A DNA stretch of 64,000 nucleotides from Gardnerella leopoldii (GTDB taxonomy: Bacteria > Actinomycetota > Actinomycetes > Actinomycetales > Bifidobacteriaceae). The stretch lies in contig NZ_CP029984.1 in NCBI RefSeq assembly GCF_003293675.1, positions 682,043-746,042 on the forward strand, written 5' to 3'. The position numbers were made by a program, and so were the translations under genes. This document shows, piece after piece, positions 8,383 through 19,168 of the stretch. Below the pieces are notes generated by a model. The model ran no database searches and was not told the origin of the DNA. It worked only from the letters and a program-made list of their open reading frames with translations. The number at the start of each line of letters is the position of its first letter. The first letter of the stretch is position 1.

Positions 8383-10725
8383 CTATTTATCATTATTTTT
8401 ACGCAAAGCACTGTATATAGCTTTTGCTTTATTCTCGCCAATTCCAGGTACTTTTTGCAAATCTTCTAATGAAGCATTTTTCAAAGATTTTATTGAACCA
8501 AAAGATGCAAGCAAACGCTTGCGATACACTGCTCCAATTCCAGGAATTGCATCAAAAGTAGAATGCAATGAACCTTTTCTTCGCAATTTACGATGATACG
8601 AAATAGCAAAACGATGAGACTCGTCTCTAGCACGCTGCAATAAATACAATCCTTCTGAGCTTCTCTTAAAAATGATTGGATAATCTTCGTCAGGAAGCCA
8701 CACTTCTTCAAGCTTCTTAGCTAAACCACAAACAGTAATATCACTTACGCCAGCATCTCTCATAGCTCTTTTAGCAGCTTTTGCTTGTTCTTTTCCTCCA
8801 TCGACAATAATTAATTGAGGTTTATAAGCAAAATGCCGCGCACTAGTCAATGAATTACCTGAAAAATGCTTATTAGAAATACTGTTAGCATCGCAAATAT
8901 TAATATCAGATGAGTCAGATGTATCTGATGTATCTGATGAATCTGATGCATCAAGCCTATTTTCTGCATAAACATCTTTATGCTTAAACCTTCGCAATAA
9001 TGTTTCATAAACAGCACTTAAATCATCTATTTTACCATCACCATGTTCACCTCGAACCGCAAAATGACGGTACTCACTAGGACGAGCAACACCATCTTCA
9101 AAAACAACCATAGAAGCAACTTGATAACTGCCATCAACTGTATTTGAAATATCATAACATTCAATTCGCAAAGGAGATTTACTCATTCCAAGCGCTTTTG
9201 CTATTTCGTTCATAGCTTCTGTTCTCATATCTATGCTGTTAATACGGCTAGATTTTATTCGTTTCAATTCCTGACTAGCATTATCGTTTGCACGATCCAT
9301 AAGAGCACGTTTTTCTCCGCGCTCTGCAACTCTAATACTTACTTGAGAACCACGAATATTGCTAAGCCACAATTCAAGCTCTTGCTTACGTTCATCAGAA
9401 ATTTTAATTGGAACTATAATCTCACGAGGAACAGGCGAAATAGGAGCAAGTAAATCCTCACGACCTGTTCTCTCTTGACGTTCACGACGAGTTTTAGTAG
9501 CTTGCGCTCGCAATATTACATCAGTTGCAGTAGCTTGCTGCGTAGAGCTAACAGCGTCGCGAACTTTCTTAATGCTAATAGTATCTTCATGGTTTTGTGT
9601 GTAATTTTGCTCATATTCTGCGTATACGCGAGTTAATAAATCAGCTATAAGATCACTGTCACTGATATGCTCATTTCGTTCTACCGACCAATTTTTCTCT
9701 CCACGAATCATTCCAGCTCTGACAAAAAATACATGAATTGACGCTTCAAGCTCATCTCCGCAGAATCCAAAAACATCTGCTTCTACATCATTGTCAAACA
9801 CAACTGCATTTTGTTGCAAAATAGTGTTCAAAACAGCAATTTCGTCACGCAATTTAGCTGCACGCTCAAATTCTAGCTCTTCACTTGCTTCTTTCATCTC
9901 ATTCTTAATTTGTGAAATATAAGACTCTCCAACACTGCCTGTAAGTATGCCAACTACATGTTCTACCATCTTGCGATGTTCGCTAGGATCTATGTTTCCT
10001 ATACAAGGAGCTGAACATTTACCAATCGAAGCAAATAAGCAAGGTCTACCAGTCCTATGAGCTTTGCTAAAAACAGAGGATGAGCATGTGCGAATAGGAA
10101 AAGTTTTAAGTAAAGAATCTAAACTATGACGAAGAGGCCACACTTTTGCATACGGACCAAAATATCTAGCATGCCGCGCACTACGATTTCTAGTAATCCA
10201 TACTCTTGGAAAAGTTTCCTCTAGCGAAACTGCAACATAAGGATATGTTTTATCGTCACGAAAAACTACATTAAACCTAGGATTAAAAGCTTTAATCCAA
10301 GTATATTCAAGTGTAAGAGCCTCAAATTCAGTGCTTACAACAGTCCATTCCAAACTGCGAGCTGTAAGAACCATAGATTGAGTTCTAGGATGAAGTTGGT
10401 AAAGAGGTTGAAAATAATTCGCTAAACGATTGCGTAAATTTTTTGCTTTTCCAACGTAAATAACTCGCCCCTCGCCATCACGCCACTTGTATACTCCAGG
10501 TTGCGCTGGAATATCACGAGAAGCTGGACGGAATAAATCACGGGTATCACCAAGCAATGGAGCTCCTAATGCATTTACTCTTTCATCATCAAATGATGAA
10601 TCTTTCGAAAACTGTTCATCTATTATTGCTTGCGTTTTACGCCATTTTTCACTATCTCTCATCCTATTTTCTTCTTGCAAATCATATGCTTTATAAGAAT
10701 TTTTATTAAGATCATTATCTTTCAT
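8383..10725 (-). CDS. uvrC: Excinuclease ABC subunit C
   Basis: UvrC makes both incisions around a lesion in UvrABC nucleotide excision repair. The order is GIY-YIG nuclease (PGVY and IYVGKAKNLRNRL, about residues 76-100), a UVR helix pair (ELEFERAAKLRDEIAVLN), an RNase H-like nuclease (RIECYDIS and LIIVDGGKEQ), and tandem helix-hairpin-helix motifs (DAIPGIGAVYRKRLL and KVPGIGENKAKAIY). The start at 10725 follows an unusually complete AAAGGAGGTGA site. At 780 residues it is longer than usual, with about 65 extra N-terminal residues and a Ser/Asp-repeat insertion just before LIIVDGGKEQ. It follows uvrA by 102 bases. Confidence 0.95.
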   Translation of the reverse strand: MKDNDLNKNSYKAYDLQEENRMRDSEKWRKTQAIIDEQFSKDSSFDDERVNALGAPLLGDTRDLFRPASRDIPAQPGVYKWRDGEGRVIYVGKAKNLRNRLANYFQPLYQLHPRTQSMVLTARSLEWTVVSTEFEALTLEYTWIKAFNPRFNVVFRDDKTYPYVAVSLEETFPRVWITRNRSARHARYFGPYAKVWPLRHSLDSLLKTFPIRTCSSSVFSKAHRTGRPCLFASIGKCSAPCIGNIDPSEHRKMVEHVVGILTGSVGESYISQIKNEMKEASEELEFERAAKLRDEIAVLNTILQQNAVVFDNDVEADVFGFCGDELEASIHVFFVRAGMIRGEKNWSVERNEHISDSDLIADLLTRVYAEYEQNYTQNHEDTISIKKVRDAVSSTQQATATDVILRAQATKTRRERQERTGREDLLAPISPVPREIIVPIKISDERKQELELWLSNIRGSQVSIRVAERGEKRALMDRANDNASQELKRIKSSRINSIDMRTEAMNEIAKALGMSKSPLRIECYDISNTVDGSYQVASMVVFEDGVARPSEYRHFAVRGEHGDGKIDDLSAVYETLLRRFKHKDVYAENRLDASDSSDTSDTSDSSDINICDANSISNKHFSGNSLTSARHFAYKPQLIIVDGGKEQAKAAKRAMRDAGVSDITVCGLAKKLEEVWLPDEDYPIIFKRSSEGLYLLQRARDESHRFAISYHRKLRRKGSLHSTFDAIPGIGAVYRKRLLASFGSIKSLKNASLEDLQKVPGIGENKAKAIYSALRKNNDK
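8909..8953 (-). repeat. Five 9-bp repeats encoding an Asp/Ser tract in UvrC
   Basis: Five in-frame copies of a unit related to GATGTATCT lie back to back and encode a (S/T)-D-(S/T)-like acidic tract. The unit length keeps the frame, so slippage would change tract length without inactivating uvrC. Confidence 0.85.
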
Positions 10726-10827
10726 TTTCACCTCCTTTCCTAAACAAGATTTATGCAACTATTCATAAGATTTGTCGAGTAAATTTCTCAGTTCAGCAAA
10801 TTACAGATCGGTAACTTTTTTGAACGC

Positions 10828-13779
10828 TTAATGTAACATTTGCTTAAGGAATTTACCTGTCCAACTCTCGCCATTACGCGCTACGCTCTCAGGACTACCT
10901 TCTGCAACTAAGGTTCCGCCTTTATCTCCTCCTTCTGGACCTAAATCAATAATCCAATCTGCAGATTTCACAACATCAAGATTATGTTCAATTACAATAA
11001 CACTGTTGCCTTTATCTACAAGAGATTGCAAAACCGCTAGAAGTTTCCTAACATCTTCAAAATGCAGTCCAGTAGTAGGTTCATCAAGAATATAAACTGT
11101 TTTACCAGTAGATCTTCTCTGCAGCTCTGTAGCAAGCTTTACTCGTTGAGACTCACCGCCAGAAAGCGTTGTTGCGCTTTGACCAAGACGAATATAGCCC
11201 AAGCCAACTTTTACTAAAGTATCTAAATATCGAGAAATAGAAGGATATGCTTTGAAAAATATTGCAGCTTCACAAATAGGCATATTAAGAACATCTGCAA
11301 CAGACTTTCCGTTATATGTAACTTCCAAAGTTTCACGGTTATAACGTTTACCATGACAAACTTCACACTCTACGTATACGTCAGGCAAAAAGTTCATTTC
11401 TATTTTTAAAGTACCGTCGCCATGACATGCTTCACATCTGCCTCCTTTAACATTAAACGAGAAGCGACCAGGACCATAGCCACGAACTTTTGCTTCTGGA
11501 GTCTGAGCAAACAATGAACGTATTTTATCCCAAACACCAGTGTAAGTTGCTGGATTAGAACGAGGAGTTCTTCCTATAGGATTCTGATCGACATGCACTA
11601 CTTTGTCACAAAGCTCAATACCATCAATACGTTTGTGCTTTCCTGGAACAATTCGAGCACCATTTAGTTTGTCTGCAAGAACAGGATATAAAATTGAGTT
11701 TATAAGTGTTGATTTACCAGATCCAGATACACCCGTTATGCATGTGAATACTCCCAAAGGTATGCTTACATCAATATTTTTTAAATTATGCTCATGGGCA
11801 TTAATTATATGGAGCATACGATTTTCGTCTACACTACGACGTTGTTTTGGCACATCTATTGAGCGTCTGTGAGCAATATAATCTCCAGTAATTGAACGCT
11901 GAGCTTTAATAATTCCATCAGACGGACCTGAATATACTACTTCTCCTCCATGCTCGCCAGCTTCTGGACCAATATCAACAAGCCAATCGGACTGACGAAT
12001 AGTATCTTCATCATGCTCGACAACAATAAGCGTATTACCAAGATTTCGCAGATGATGCAATGTTGCAATCAAACGCTCATTATCTCTTTGATGCAATCCA
12101 ATAGACGGCTCATCAAGCACGTACATAACACCAACTAAACCTGATCCAATTTGAGTAGCTAAACGAATACGTTGAGCCTCTCCACCAGACAAAGTTTTTG
12201 CAGCTCTTGAAAGAGTGAGATAGCTTAAACCCACATCGTTCAAAAAACCAAGTCGAGCACGAATCTCTTTTAATATTTCTGTTGCAATTACTGCTTGAGA
12301 ACCATCCAAATGCAAAGCATTTACCCATGCTAGACTTCGCTCTACTGGCATATCGCAAACTTCAGCTATGGAAGTATTAGATACTGTAACTGCAAGAACT
12401 TCTGGACGTAAACGCTTTCCATTACATTTTTGGCATGGAACTTCACGCATATACGACTCATAATATTGACGCATTTGATCAGAATCAGTTTCGTCATGTT
12501 TGCGCATAAGCGTACGAACTACACCTTCAAAGCCAGTAGAATATTCACGCTGACGCCCCCACCTATTTGTGTAGGAAACTTGAACTGTGAAATCATGACC
12601 ATACATGATGTCATGTTTAACGTCTTCCGCTAGATCCTTCCACGGAGTATTCATATCAAAATGCAAATCTTTAGCAAGTCCTGAAAGTATGTGCTGATAA
12701 TACATTCCAGCTGACTTATTCATTGCCCACGGCTCAATAGCTCCCTGCGCAAGAGATTTGTCTGGGTCTGGGATAACAAGTTCAGGATCAATTTCGAGAT
12801 TGTATCCAATGCCAGAACATTCAGAGCAAGCACCATAAGGAGCATTGAATGAAAATGTTCTAGGCTCAATCTCATCAAGCTCTAATTGATGATTATTTGG
12901 GCATGCGCGATGCTCCGAAAATGATTTACGACGCGTTTGTGAGTCTTCTGGTTCGTCAACAAAATCAGCAATTACTACTCCCTTAGATAGTTTTAATGCT
13001 GTTTCAATCGAATCAGTTAATCGAACACGAATGCCATCTTTAATAACTAAACGATCTACTACTACTTCAATTGTATGTTTCTTCTGTTTAGTAAGAGTAA
13101 TATCTTCAGAAAGCTCATGCATTTGTCCGTCAATAATCGCACGAGCATAACCATCTGAGCGCAAAAGCTCAAGCGTGTCTTTAAATTCTCCTTTACGACC
13201 ACGAACTACTGGAGCAAGAATTTGTAACCTCGTACGTTCTGGCATAGCAAGCAACGAATCAGTCATTTGCTGAGGAGTTTGAGAGCTTACTATTTGACCA
13301 CATTCAGGACAGTGAGGCACACCAATCCTAGCAAACAATAATCGCAAATAATCATATATTTCTGTAATAGTTCCAACAGTAGAACGAGGATTACGATTCG
13401 TAGTTTTTTGATCAATAGAAACAGCAGGACTTAGGCCCTCAATAAAATCAACATCAGGCTTATCCATACGTCCTAAAAATTGGCGAGCATAAGCACTAAG
13501 CGACTCAACATAGCGTCGCTGACCTTCTGCAAAAAGCGTATCAAACGCAAGCGAGGACTTACCAGATCCAGAAAGACCAGTAAAAACAACCATACGATTC
13601 CTAGGAATCGATAAACTTACATTTTTTAGATTATGCTCTCTAGCACCCTGGATAGTTATTTTCCATTCAGAAGGAATACTAGATAAATCAGCTATAAAAG
13701 TACCGTTGTTAGCGCTCATAGGAGCATTATCAAGCAATTCTTGCAACGAGTCATTTTGTTCATTCGCCTGTTTTGACAC
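10828..13779 (-). CDS. uvrA: Excinuclease ABC subunit A
   Basis: UvrA is the damage-sensing ATPase of nucleotide excision repair. Two ABC modules are present: Walker [10 protein letters not shown] near residue 70 and GVSGSGKST in the second half, with signature [14 protein letters not shown] and [14 protein letters not shown]. Zinc-binding Cys sets are seen at CPECG, CSECSG and [14 protein letters not shown]. The start is taken as GTG at 13779, because GGAGG sits five bases upstream; an earlier GTG at 13791 overlaps that site. The product is 983 residues. A LexA-type box lies in its promoter, so DNA damage induction is expected. Confidence 0.96.
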   Translation of the reverse strand: MSKQANEQNDSLQELLDNAPMSANNGTFIADLSSIPSEWKITIQGAREHNLKNVSLSIPRNRMVVFTGLSGSGKSSLAFDTLFAEGQRRYVESLSAYARQFLGRMDKPDVDFIEGLSPAVSIDQKTTNRNPRSTVGTITEIYDYLRLLFARIGVPHCPECGQIVSSQTPQQMTDSLLAMPERTRLQILAPVVRGRKGEFKDTLELLRSDGYARAIIDGQMHELSEDITLTKQKKHTIEVVVDRLVIKDGIRVRLTDSIETALKLSKGVVIADFVDEPEDSQTRRKSFSEHRACPNNHQLELDEIEPRTFSFNAPYGACSECSGIGYNLEIDPELVIPDPDKSLAQGAIEPWAMNKSAGMYYQHILSGLAKDLHFDMNTPWKDLAEDVKHDIMYGHDFTVQVSYTNRWGRQREYSTGFEGVVRTLMRKHDETDSDQMRQYYESYMREVPCQKCNGKRLRPEVLAVTVSNTSIAEVCDMPVERSLAWVNALHLDGSQAVIATEILKEIRARLGFLNDVGLSYLTLSRAAKTLSGGEAQRIRLATQIGSGLVGVMYVLDEPSIGLHQRDNERLIATLHHLRNLGNTLIVVEHDEDTIRQSDWLVDIGPEAGEHGGEVVYSGPSDGIIKAQRSITGDYIAHRRSIDVPKQRRSVDENRMLHIINAHEHNLKNIDVSIPLGVFTCITGVSGSGKSTLINSILYPVLADKLNGARIVPGKHKRIDGIELCDKVVHVDQNPIGRTPRSNPATYTGVWDKIRSLFAQTPEAKVRGYGPGRFSFNVKGGRCEACHGDGTLKIEMNFLPDVYVECEVCHGKRYNRETLEVTYNGKSVADVLNMPICEAAIFFKAYPSISRYLDTLVKVGLGYIRLGQSATTLSGGESQRVKLATELQRRSTGKTVYILDEPTTGLHFEDVRKLLAVLQSLVDKGNSVIVIEHNLDVVKSADWIIDLGPEGGDKGGTLVAEGSPESVARNGESWTGKFLKQMLH

Positions 13780-13851
13780 AATTACCTCCACACTTCCCCA
13801 TAATCACTTGAATATTCCCAACCAATACCCAATTTTATTACTAACAAGAAA

Positions 13852-13880
13852 ATTATAGAACAAGTGTTCGAAAAAGTAAA
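13852..13880 (-). promoter_or_regulatory. uvrA promoter with embedded LexA (SOS) box
   Basis: The minus strand has TTTACT (13880-13875), a 17-base spacer and a perfect TATAAT (13857-13852). The spacer contains CGAACACTTGTTC at 13870-13858, matching the Gram-positive LexA box CGAAC-N4-GTTC(G) at all but the last base. The box abuts the -10, so LexA binding would block RNA polymerase. Confidence 0.8.
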
Positions 13881-13925
13881 GTATTTGACTATCAACCACA
13901 TGCTGTATTCGTTACCAGTAAGCAG

Positions 13926-13931
13926 TATAAT
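13926..13931 (+). promoter_or_regulatory. Candidate -10 of the ABC-F gene
   Basis: A perfect TATAAT lies 72 bases before the ATG at 14004, divergent from the uvrA promoter. The -35 region is weak (CTGTAT at 17 bases). Confidence 0.4.
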
Positions 13932-14003
13932 GGTGAGTTTGGTTATGACTTTTATAAGTAATAAATACTAACAGCCTAAATTTTGGGGAACGGAACAGAC
14001 ATT

Positions 14004-15605
14004 ATGCCTATTGACGCACAAGCTTTAACCATTCAGATTGGTGCGCGAACGCTGTTAAATCCTACCGATTTTCACGTCACAAAGGGAGATAAGATCGGTT
14101 TAGTCGGCAGAAACGGCGCAGGCAAAACTACGCTTACTCGCGTTATTACAGGAGACATGCTGCCAGCAGGAGGCTCGGTTAGAGTTAGTGGAGGTTTAGG
14201 CTACTTACCTCAAGACACGCACGCAGCAGACCCAGAGCAAAGTGTTATAGATCGCATTATGAGTGCTCGAGATATTGCTTCTATCGTTTCGCGTATTCGC
14301 AAAGCGGAAAAAGAAATGACAGATCCAGATCCAGACATAATGACTAAAGCTATGAACCGCTACGACAAAGCAATGCAAGATTTTGAAAAAGCAGGCGGTT
14401 ATTCAGTGCAATCTGAAGCAATATCGATGGCAACAAGCTTGGGACTTCCACAAGAAGTTATGCAACAAGCTTTAGGAACACTTTCAGGTGGTCAACGTCG
14501 CCGCATAGAACTTGCTAGAATTCTGTTTTCTGACGCAGATACATTAATTCTCGATGAGCCTACAAACCACTTAGACGCAGACTCAATAATATGGTTGCGC
14601 AATTATCTTAAACGATTTGAAGGCGGATTCCTAGTAATTTCTCACTCCACAGAATTACTAGACGAAGTAGTCAACAAAGTATGGCATTTAGATGCGCAAC
14701 TTGCAAAAATAGACATGTACTCAATGGGTTGGAAAGCATACTTGCATCAGCGCGTAGTAGACGAAGAAAGACGTCGTCGCGAACGAGAAGTTGCAGAAAA
14801 GAAAGCTGAACGCCTTATGAAACAAGGCATTCGCTTGCATGCTAAAGCTACAAAAGCAGTTGCTGCTCAAAACATGATGCGAAGAGCTGAACGCCTATTA
14901 AGCGAAACAAGTGAAGCTCAAAAACAAGAAAAAGTTGCAGATATTCGTTTTCCAGAACCAGCTGCATGCGGAAAAACTCCAATTATGGCAAAAGATATTT
15001 CCAAAGCGTATGGTTCTAATATTGTTTTCGCTGGAATTAATCTTGCTATAGACAAAGGTTCACGCGTTGTCATTCTAGGCTATAACGGTGCTGGAAAAAC
15101 AACAACATTACGCATTTTGGCAGGAGAAGAAACAGCAGATACTGGTGAAGTTCAATACGGACACGGATGCAAAATCGGTTATTTTGCACAGGAACACGAT
15201 ACATTAGACTTGGATTCTACAGTTTTGGAAAACCTTCAGCATGTTGCACCAAACCTGGATGACACGCAAGCACGTTCTATGCTTGGCAGCTTCCTGTTTT
15301 CCGGCGACGACGCAATGAAGCCTGCAAGAGTGCTTTCAGGTGGCGAAAAAACGCGTCTAGCACTTGCAACACTAGTCACTTCCAAGGCCAATGTGCTACT
15401 ACTAGACGAACCTACTAACAACTTAGACCCAGCATCTCGAGATGAAATACTTAAAGCTATTGCAAAGTATGAGGGAGCAATTGTTCTTGTTACACACGAT
15501 GAGGGTGCAGTTCAAGCCTTACAACCTGAGCGAGTGCTACTCATGCCTGATGGCGACGAAGACTTGTGGAATGACGAATATCTCGATTTAGTTGCCGAAG
15601 AGTAA
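14004..15605 (+). CDS. ABC-F family ATPase
   Basis: A soluble protein with two ABC domains and no membrane segment, typical of ABC-F proteins that act on the ribosome. Walker A motifs are GRNGAGKTT (about residues 34-42) and GYNGAGKTT; signatures are LSGGQRRRIELA and LSGGEKTRLALA; both Walker B motifs end in LDEPTN. A charged, Arg/Lys-rich linker around residues 250-310 separates them. The ATG at 14004 begins MPIDAQALT; a TTG at 13983 is in frame but less likely. Members may protect ribosomes from antibiotics or act as translation factors, and the sequence does not decide between these. It is divergent from uvrA. Confidence 0.88.
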   Translation: MPIDAQALTIQIGARTLLNPTDFHVTKGDKIGLVGRNGAGKTTLTRVITGDMLPAGGSVRVSGGLGYLPQDTHAADPEQSVIDRIMSARDIASIVSRIRKAEKEMTDPDPDIMTKAMNRYDKAMQDFEKAGGYSVQSEAISMATSLGLPQEVMQQALGTLSGGQRRRIELARILFSDADTLILDEPTNHLDADSIIWLRNYLKRFEGGFLVISHSTELLDEVVNKVWHLDAQLAKIDMYSMGWKAYLHQRVVDEERRRREREVAEKKAERLMKQGIRLHAKATKAVAAQNMMRRAERLLSETSEAQKQEKVADIRFPEPAACGKTPIMAKDISKAYGSNIVFAGINLAIDKGSRVVILGYNGAGKTTTLRILAGEETADTGEVQYGHGCKIGYFAQEHDTLDLDSTVLENLQHVAPNLDDTQARSMLGSFLFSGDDAMKPARVLSGGEKTRLALATLVTSKANVLLLDEPTNNLDPASRDEILKAIAKYEGAIVLVTHDEGAVQALQPERVLLMPDGDEDLWNDEYLDLVAEE

Positions 15606-15651
15606 AATGTTGAACTGAATTACTTGAATTGTGCAATAGAATGGTTAAGCA

Positions 15652-17868
15652 GTGATTTCAACGTACGCGTCTAAGACTTTGCCAAATACGGCAAATAGTG
15701 ACAACAGTCGTATAAGCAATCAAATTGACAAACATTGCATAAAACGTACGCTACATTTTTTGCGAATACCATTCATCGTAATAATTCTTATAACCTTATT
15801 TGAATGTTCTATTGGAAATCTGCCATTTTGGAGCAGTGTTACAGGAAGCACAGATAGCATTTCTGCACACAACGATATAGGTTCTGGAATTAGACGCTTA
15901 GCTTCCGGCGGCATTCTTATAACGGATCCTTCAGAAGCATATTTAGAAGTAACATCCGATGGAAGTTCGCCTTATATTCGCTTAGAGCCTGCGATTATTA
16001 AAAAGAAAAGCAAAAATAATAATCTTATTTCAAACATCAATGTTTTAGTTGAAGCAAACAAATACTTAAGCAAACCTCAAAGCACAAACACTGCTTCTCT
16101 AAACCCATCTTTGCTTAAACTTCCAAAACAAGCAGTAGGAAAATCTTGCATTGTTAGAGTGTGGCTGCAACATCCAATAGGATCAATATTAAATATTGAA
16201 GACTCAAGAGCAAACGTTCGAGTGCCTTTTAGGTGGTCATGGGGTCGCGTATTAATACTTGCTATTTTTGCATTTCTTGTTACGCTTTGGAATCCTTGGT
16301 CCAAGCTTTGGAAAATTAAACTCAACACTCATAGTCTTATTCAACGTTGCTGCTTTGCTGCTTCTCTTCTTCCATTTATTGCTGTTGGGTTAATAACTAT
16401 TTTTTGGAATTTACGAAACGCAACTCCTATGCATTTTTACACAAACGGTAATTATGCATATGATTTTGATCAATATGCCCACACTGCAGACGCATTGTTA
16501 AAAGGTCAAGTGCATTTAAATCTTCCTGTTCCTAATGAGTTAGAACACTTGCAAAATCCTTACGACCCTACGGCTAGAAATAATTTGTTAAACCACTCAG
16601 TACAACATATGTATTGGGATTACGCATACTACAAAGGTCACTGGTATTCCTACTTCGGAGTTCTTCCAGCAATATTGCTATTTTTGCCTTATCGCATTAT
16701 TTCAAGACTATGGACTCCTGAAGGCTCTATGCTTCCAACAACAGTAGCTACGATAATATTCTTAATTGGTTTTCTTATCGCAGGCTCCCTATTGGTTATT
16801 CGAATTATTGAGCAGACTTCAAAAAAAGTATCTTTAGGAACGACATCCATTGTTCTTGCTTTATTCTTCATTACTTCAAATACAGTGTATTTGTGGTTTA
16901 GAACGTCATTTTATTCCGTACCTATGGCAGCCTCACTTTTCTTCACATCTCTTGGATTGTGGTGCTACCTAGGTTTTAATAAAACACACTCTTTGCTAAA
17001 TATTGTTTTAGGTTCTTTCTTTATTGCATTAAATTTAGGATGTAGACCTACTTTTTCTATAGCCGTTCTTTTTGCACTTCCTGCAATTTATTCGCATATA
17101 GAAAAAGATTTACCAAATATTTTGCGCAACTGGAAAAAAGTTTCTTCATGGCATAAGCCTTTTAAATATTTTGCAGCTTGGATACTGCCATGCGTAATTA
17201 CTGCAATTCCATTTGGCATTTATAATCTTTTGCGCTTTGGCTCACCGTTAAATTTTGGCAATGAGTATCAAATAACTATTACTGACATGACGACTATGCG
17301 TTTGCCGTCACAAAATATTTTGCCGTCTATTTTCAGCTATATTGCGCTACCTTTACGTTTTATTCCAACTTTTCCTTGGATTGGTATTCAGCCTATTGCA
17401 TTTGACCGTTGGCAATATGCAGAGCCTATGATTGGCGGAATGTTTACACTTTCACCATTGGCATTAGTTGGCATAATATGCGTATTTATTATGAAAAAAC
17501 GCTGCCGCACGCATATTGCTTGGCAAACAAGCGTAATAGCTATAATAGTTGGGCTTGTTCTTATTGTTTTTGACAGCTTAAAAGCTGGTATCGGATGGAG
17601 ATATATTGCTGATTTTGCGTGGTCTTTTGCTATAGCTGCCGCAATTGGAATTAGCTTGCTTTTAGAATATGCATCCACTTTGCAATCAGAAAATTCTTTA
17701 CATAAAAAAACTATTGCTTACACAATACGCTTACTTGTAGCAGTATTGCTATTTGCTTCTATTGCTATCGCTGTACTCAGTTGGTTTGTTACAGGACGTG
17801 AAGACAGCACGCTTCGTTTTAACCCAAACTTATGGTTCGCGTTTAGAAGTTGGATGACATTGTTTTAA
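15652..17868 (+). CDS. Large polytopic membrane protein, GT-C-like
   Basis: I cannot name this 738-residue protein. One membrane segment near residues 37-55 precedes an external domain of about 150 residues, then some ten further hydrophobic helices follow. Between the third and fourth lies an external loop with YDFDQYAHTADALLKGQ and WDYAYYKGHWYSYFG, a layout resembling GT-C glycosyltransferases or mannosyltransferase-like proteins that handle lipid-linked sugars. That assignment is inferred from shape only. The first start is GTG at 15652 without a clear ribosome binding site. It follows the ABC-F gene by 46 bases and converges with the aminotransferase gene 20 bases away. Confidence 0.75.
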   Translation: MISTYASKTLPNTANSDNSRISNQIDKHCIKRTLHFLRIPFIVIILITLFECSIGNLPFWSSVTGSTDSISAHNDIGSGIRRLASGGILITDPSEAYLEVTSDGSSPYIRLEPAIIKKKSKNNNLISNINVLVEANKYLSKPQSTNTASLNPSLLKLPKQAVGKSCIVRVWLQHPIGSILNIEDSRANVRVPFRWSWGRVLILAIFAFLVTLWNPWSKLWKIKLNTHSLIQRCCFAASLLPFIAVGLITIFWNLRNATPMHFYTNGNYAYDFDQYAHTADALLKGQVHLNLPVPNELEHLQNPYDPTARNNLLNHSVQHMYWDYAYYKGHWYSYFGVLPAILLFLPYRIISRLWTPEGSMLPTTVATIIFLIGFLIAGSLLVIRIIEQTSKKVSLGTTSIVLALFFITSNTVYLWFRTSFYSVPMAASLFFTSLGLWCYLGFNKTHSLLNIVLGSFFIALNLGCRPTFSIAVLFALPAIYSHIEKDLPNILRNWKKVSSWHKPFKYFAAWILPCVITAIPFGIYNLLRFGSPLNFGNEYQITITDMTTMRLPSQNILPSIFSYIALPLRFIPTFPWIGIQPIAFDRWQYAEPMIGGMFTLSPLALVGIICVFIMKKRCRTHIAWQTSVIAIIVGLVLIVFDSLKAGIGWRYIADFAWSFAIAAAIGISLLLEYASTLQSENSLHKKTIAYTIRLLVAVLLFASIAIAVLSWFVTGREDSTLRFNPNLWFAFRSWMTLF

Positions 17869-17887
17869 ATAATTATTTATATAATTA

Positions 17888-19075
17888 CTATTCTTCTAAC
17901 AATGCATCTACAGTTCGAAGAAGCGCATGCAATCCGCTAATAAACTGTTGCGGCTCTGGCAATAATGACAATGCTAAATACCCATTAACTGGCATATCGA
18001 AATAATATCCAGGTTGAGAAACTAAATTATAATCTTTCATCAATCTCAAAGCTAATACATCATCGTCAATGCAAGATGGTACACGCAATAAAATATTCCA
18101 TCCGCCCTCCGCACGCAACGCGCTAACACAGCATTTAGGCGTGGATGCCAACGTTTCTCGAAGCGTATGCAGATTATTAATAATACGATTTCGTACAATA
18201 ACGTTTTGAGAAGATGCATATTGCAATAATTCTGGTATTCGCTCAGAAACAGTATTACCAATAGGCAAAAAATCATCCGCTATAACGTCAAGCCTTTTTT
18301 GTGCTTCATAAACATCATCTTTAAGACCTGAAACTTCAATCCAACCAACTTTTGCGTGAGGAGCAGCAAGCATTTTGGAGAATCCATCAAGCGCAAAAAC
18401 TAAAGTAGAAGATTCTCCAGCAAGACGAGCATTTCCAGCAAAAGGTTCAAGCGAATATTCATAAAATACTTCGTCTGCAATAATCGCAACACCATTATCA
18501 CGACATAATTGCAATAGCATTTCACGTTCTTCAGGCTTGACATATGAGCCTGTAGGATTATTTGGATTAATAAGCACAAGAGCTTTAATACGCAAAGACA
18601 CATCTTCTAAAAGTTCTCTAACACGCGCAATATCAATAGTCCAAGAACCATCATAGTGCAAAGGATACGGTATTGCATTCACGCATTGCAAGCGCGCAAT
18701 AGACTCTATAAGAGGATATCCAGGAGTCGGTCCCATAACGGCATCCCCTGCATCACATAAAAGCATCATAAGCCATGCGTAAGCTTGAGAAGTTGAAGAA
18801 AGCACATAAAGCTGATCTGGATTAAGCTTTGATGGAACAGACTTTTCAGTGCGGTTATCTCGCTTATTGATAAAGTTTGAAAGAATATCGCGAATTTCCT
18901 TAGGACCCCTAGGGTCTGCCGTGTAACGTCCACTTAAACATTTAGGCGCTAAGCCGTGAGACGTTGGATTGGAATCGTTTAATTTAGTAAGCTTTACACC
19001 ATTAAAAATAGCTTTTCGCTGAGCTAAAATAATAGGATTTGGCTCACTCACATCTACTCTAGAAGAAAATCGCAC
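17888..19075 (-). CDS. PLP-dependent aminotransferase, class I/II
   Basis: A 395-residue fold-type I aminotransferase. It shows the NPNNPTGSYV motif, ADEVFYEY with the Asp that contacts the pyridine nitrogen, and DGFSKMLAAPHAKVGW, where the Lys after Ser forms the Schiff base. The phosphate-binding Arg region is less clear than in AspC. The substrate cannot be told from sequence. The start is GTG at 19075 with an AGGG-like site upstream. It ends facing the membrane protein gene, and it lies about 90 bases past the ppgK stop in the same direction, beyond the ppgK terminator. Confidence 0.85.
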   Translation of the reverse strand: MRFSSRVDVSEPNPIILAQRKAIFNGVKLTKLNDSNPTSHGLAPKCLSGRYTADPRGPKEIRDILSNFINKRDNRTEKSVPSKLNPDQLYVLSSTSQAYAWLMMLLCDAGDAVMGPTPGYPLIESIARLQCVNAIPYPLHYDGSWTIDIARVRELLEDVSLRIKALVLINPNNPTGSYVKPEEREMLLQLCRDNGVAIIADEVFYEYSLEPFAGNARLAGESSTLVFALDGFSKMLAAPHAKVGWIEVSGLKDDVYEAQKRLDVIADDFLPIGNTVSERIPELLQYASSQNVIVRNRIINNLHTLRETLASTPKCCVSALRAEGGWNILLRVPSCIDDDVLALRLMKDYNLVSQPGYYFDMPVNGYLALSLLPEPQQFISGLHALLRTVDALLEE

Positions 19076-19101
19076 GAAACTACCCTAACACTTGGCATAA
19101 C

Positions 19102-19137
19102 AAAAGCTGGGCTGCAGCATAAACTGCTCACCCAGCT
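19102..19137 (-). terminator. Rho-independent terminator after ppgK
   Basis: On the minus strand AGCTGGG and CCCAGCT close an inner stem GCAG/CTGC, followed by TTTTGTT. It lies 32 bases past the ppgK stop and just before the aminotransferase start. Confidence 0.8.
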
Positions 19138-19168
19138 CAATAGATAACAAATAATATTTAGTTATTTT

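Noticed and set aside
8909..8953. Possible CRISPR-like repeat
   Set aside because: The 9-bp units have no spacers and code in frame within uvrC.
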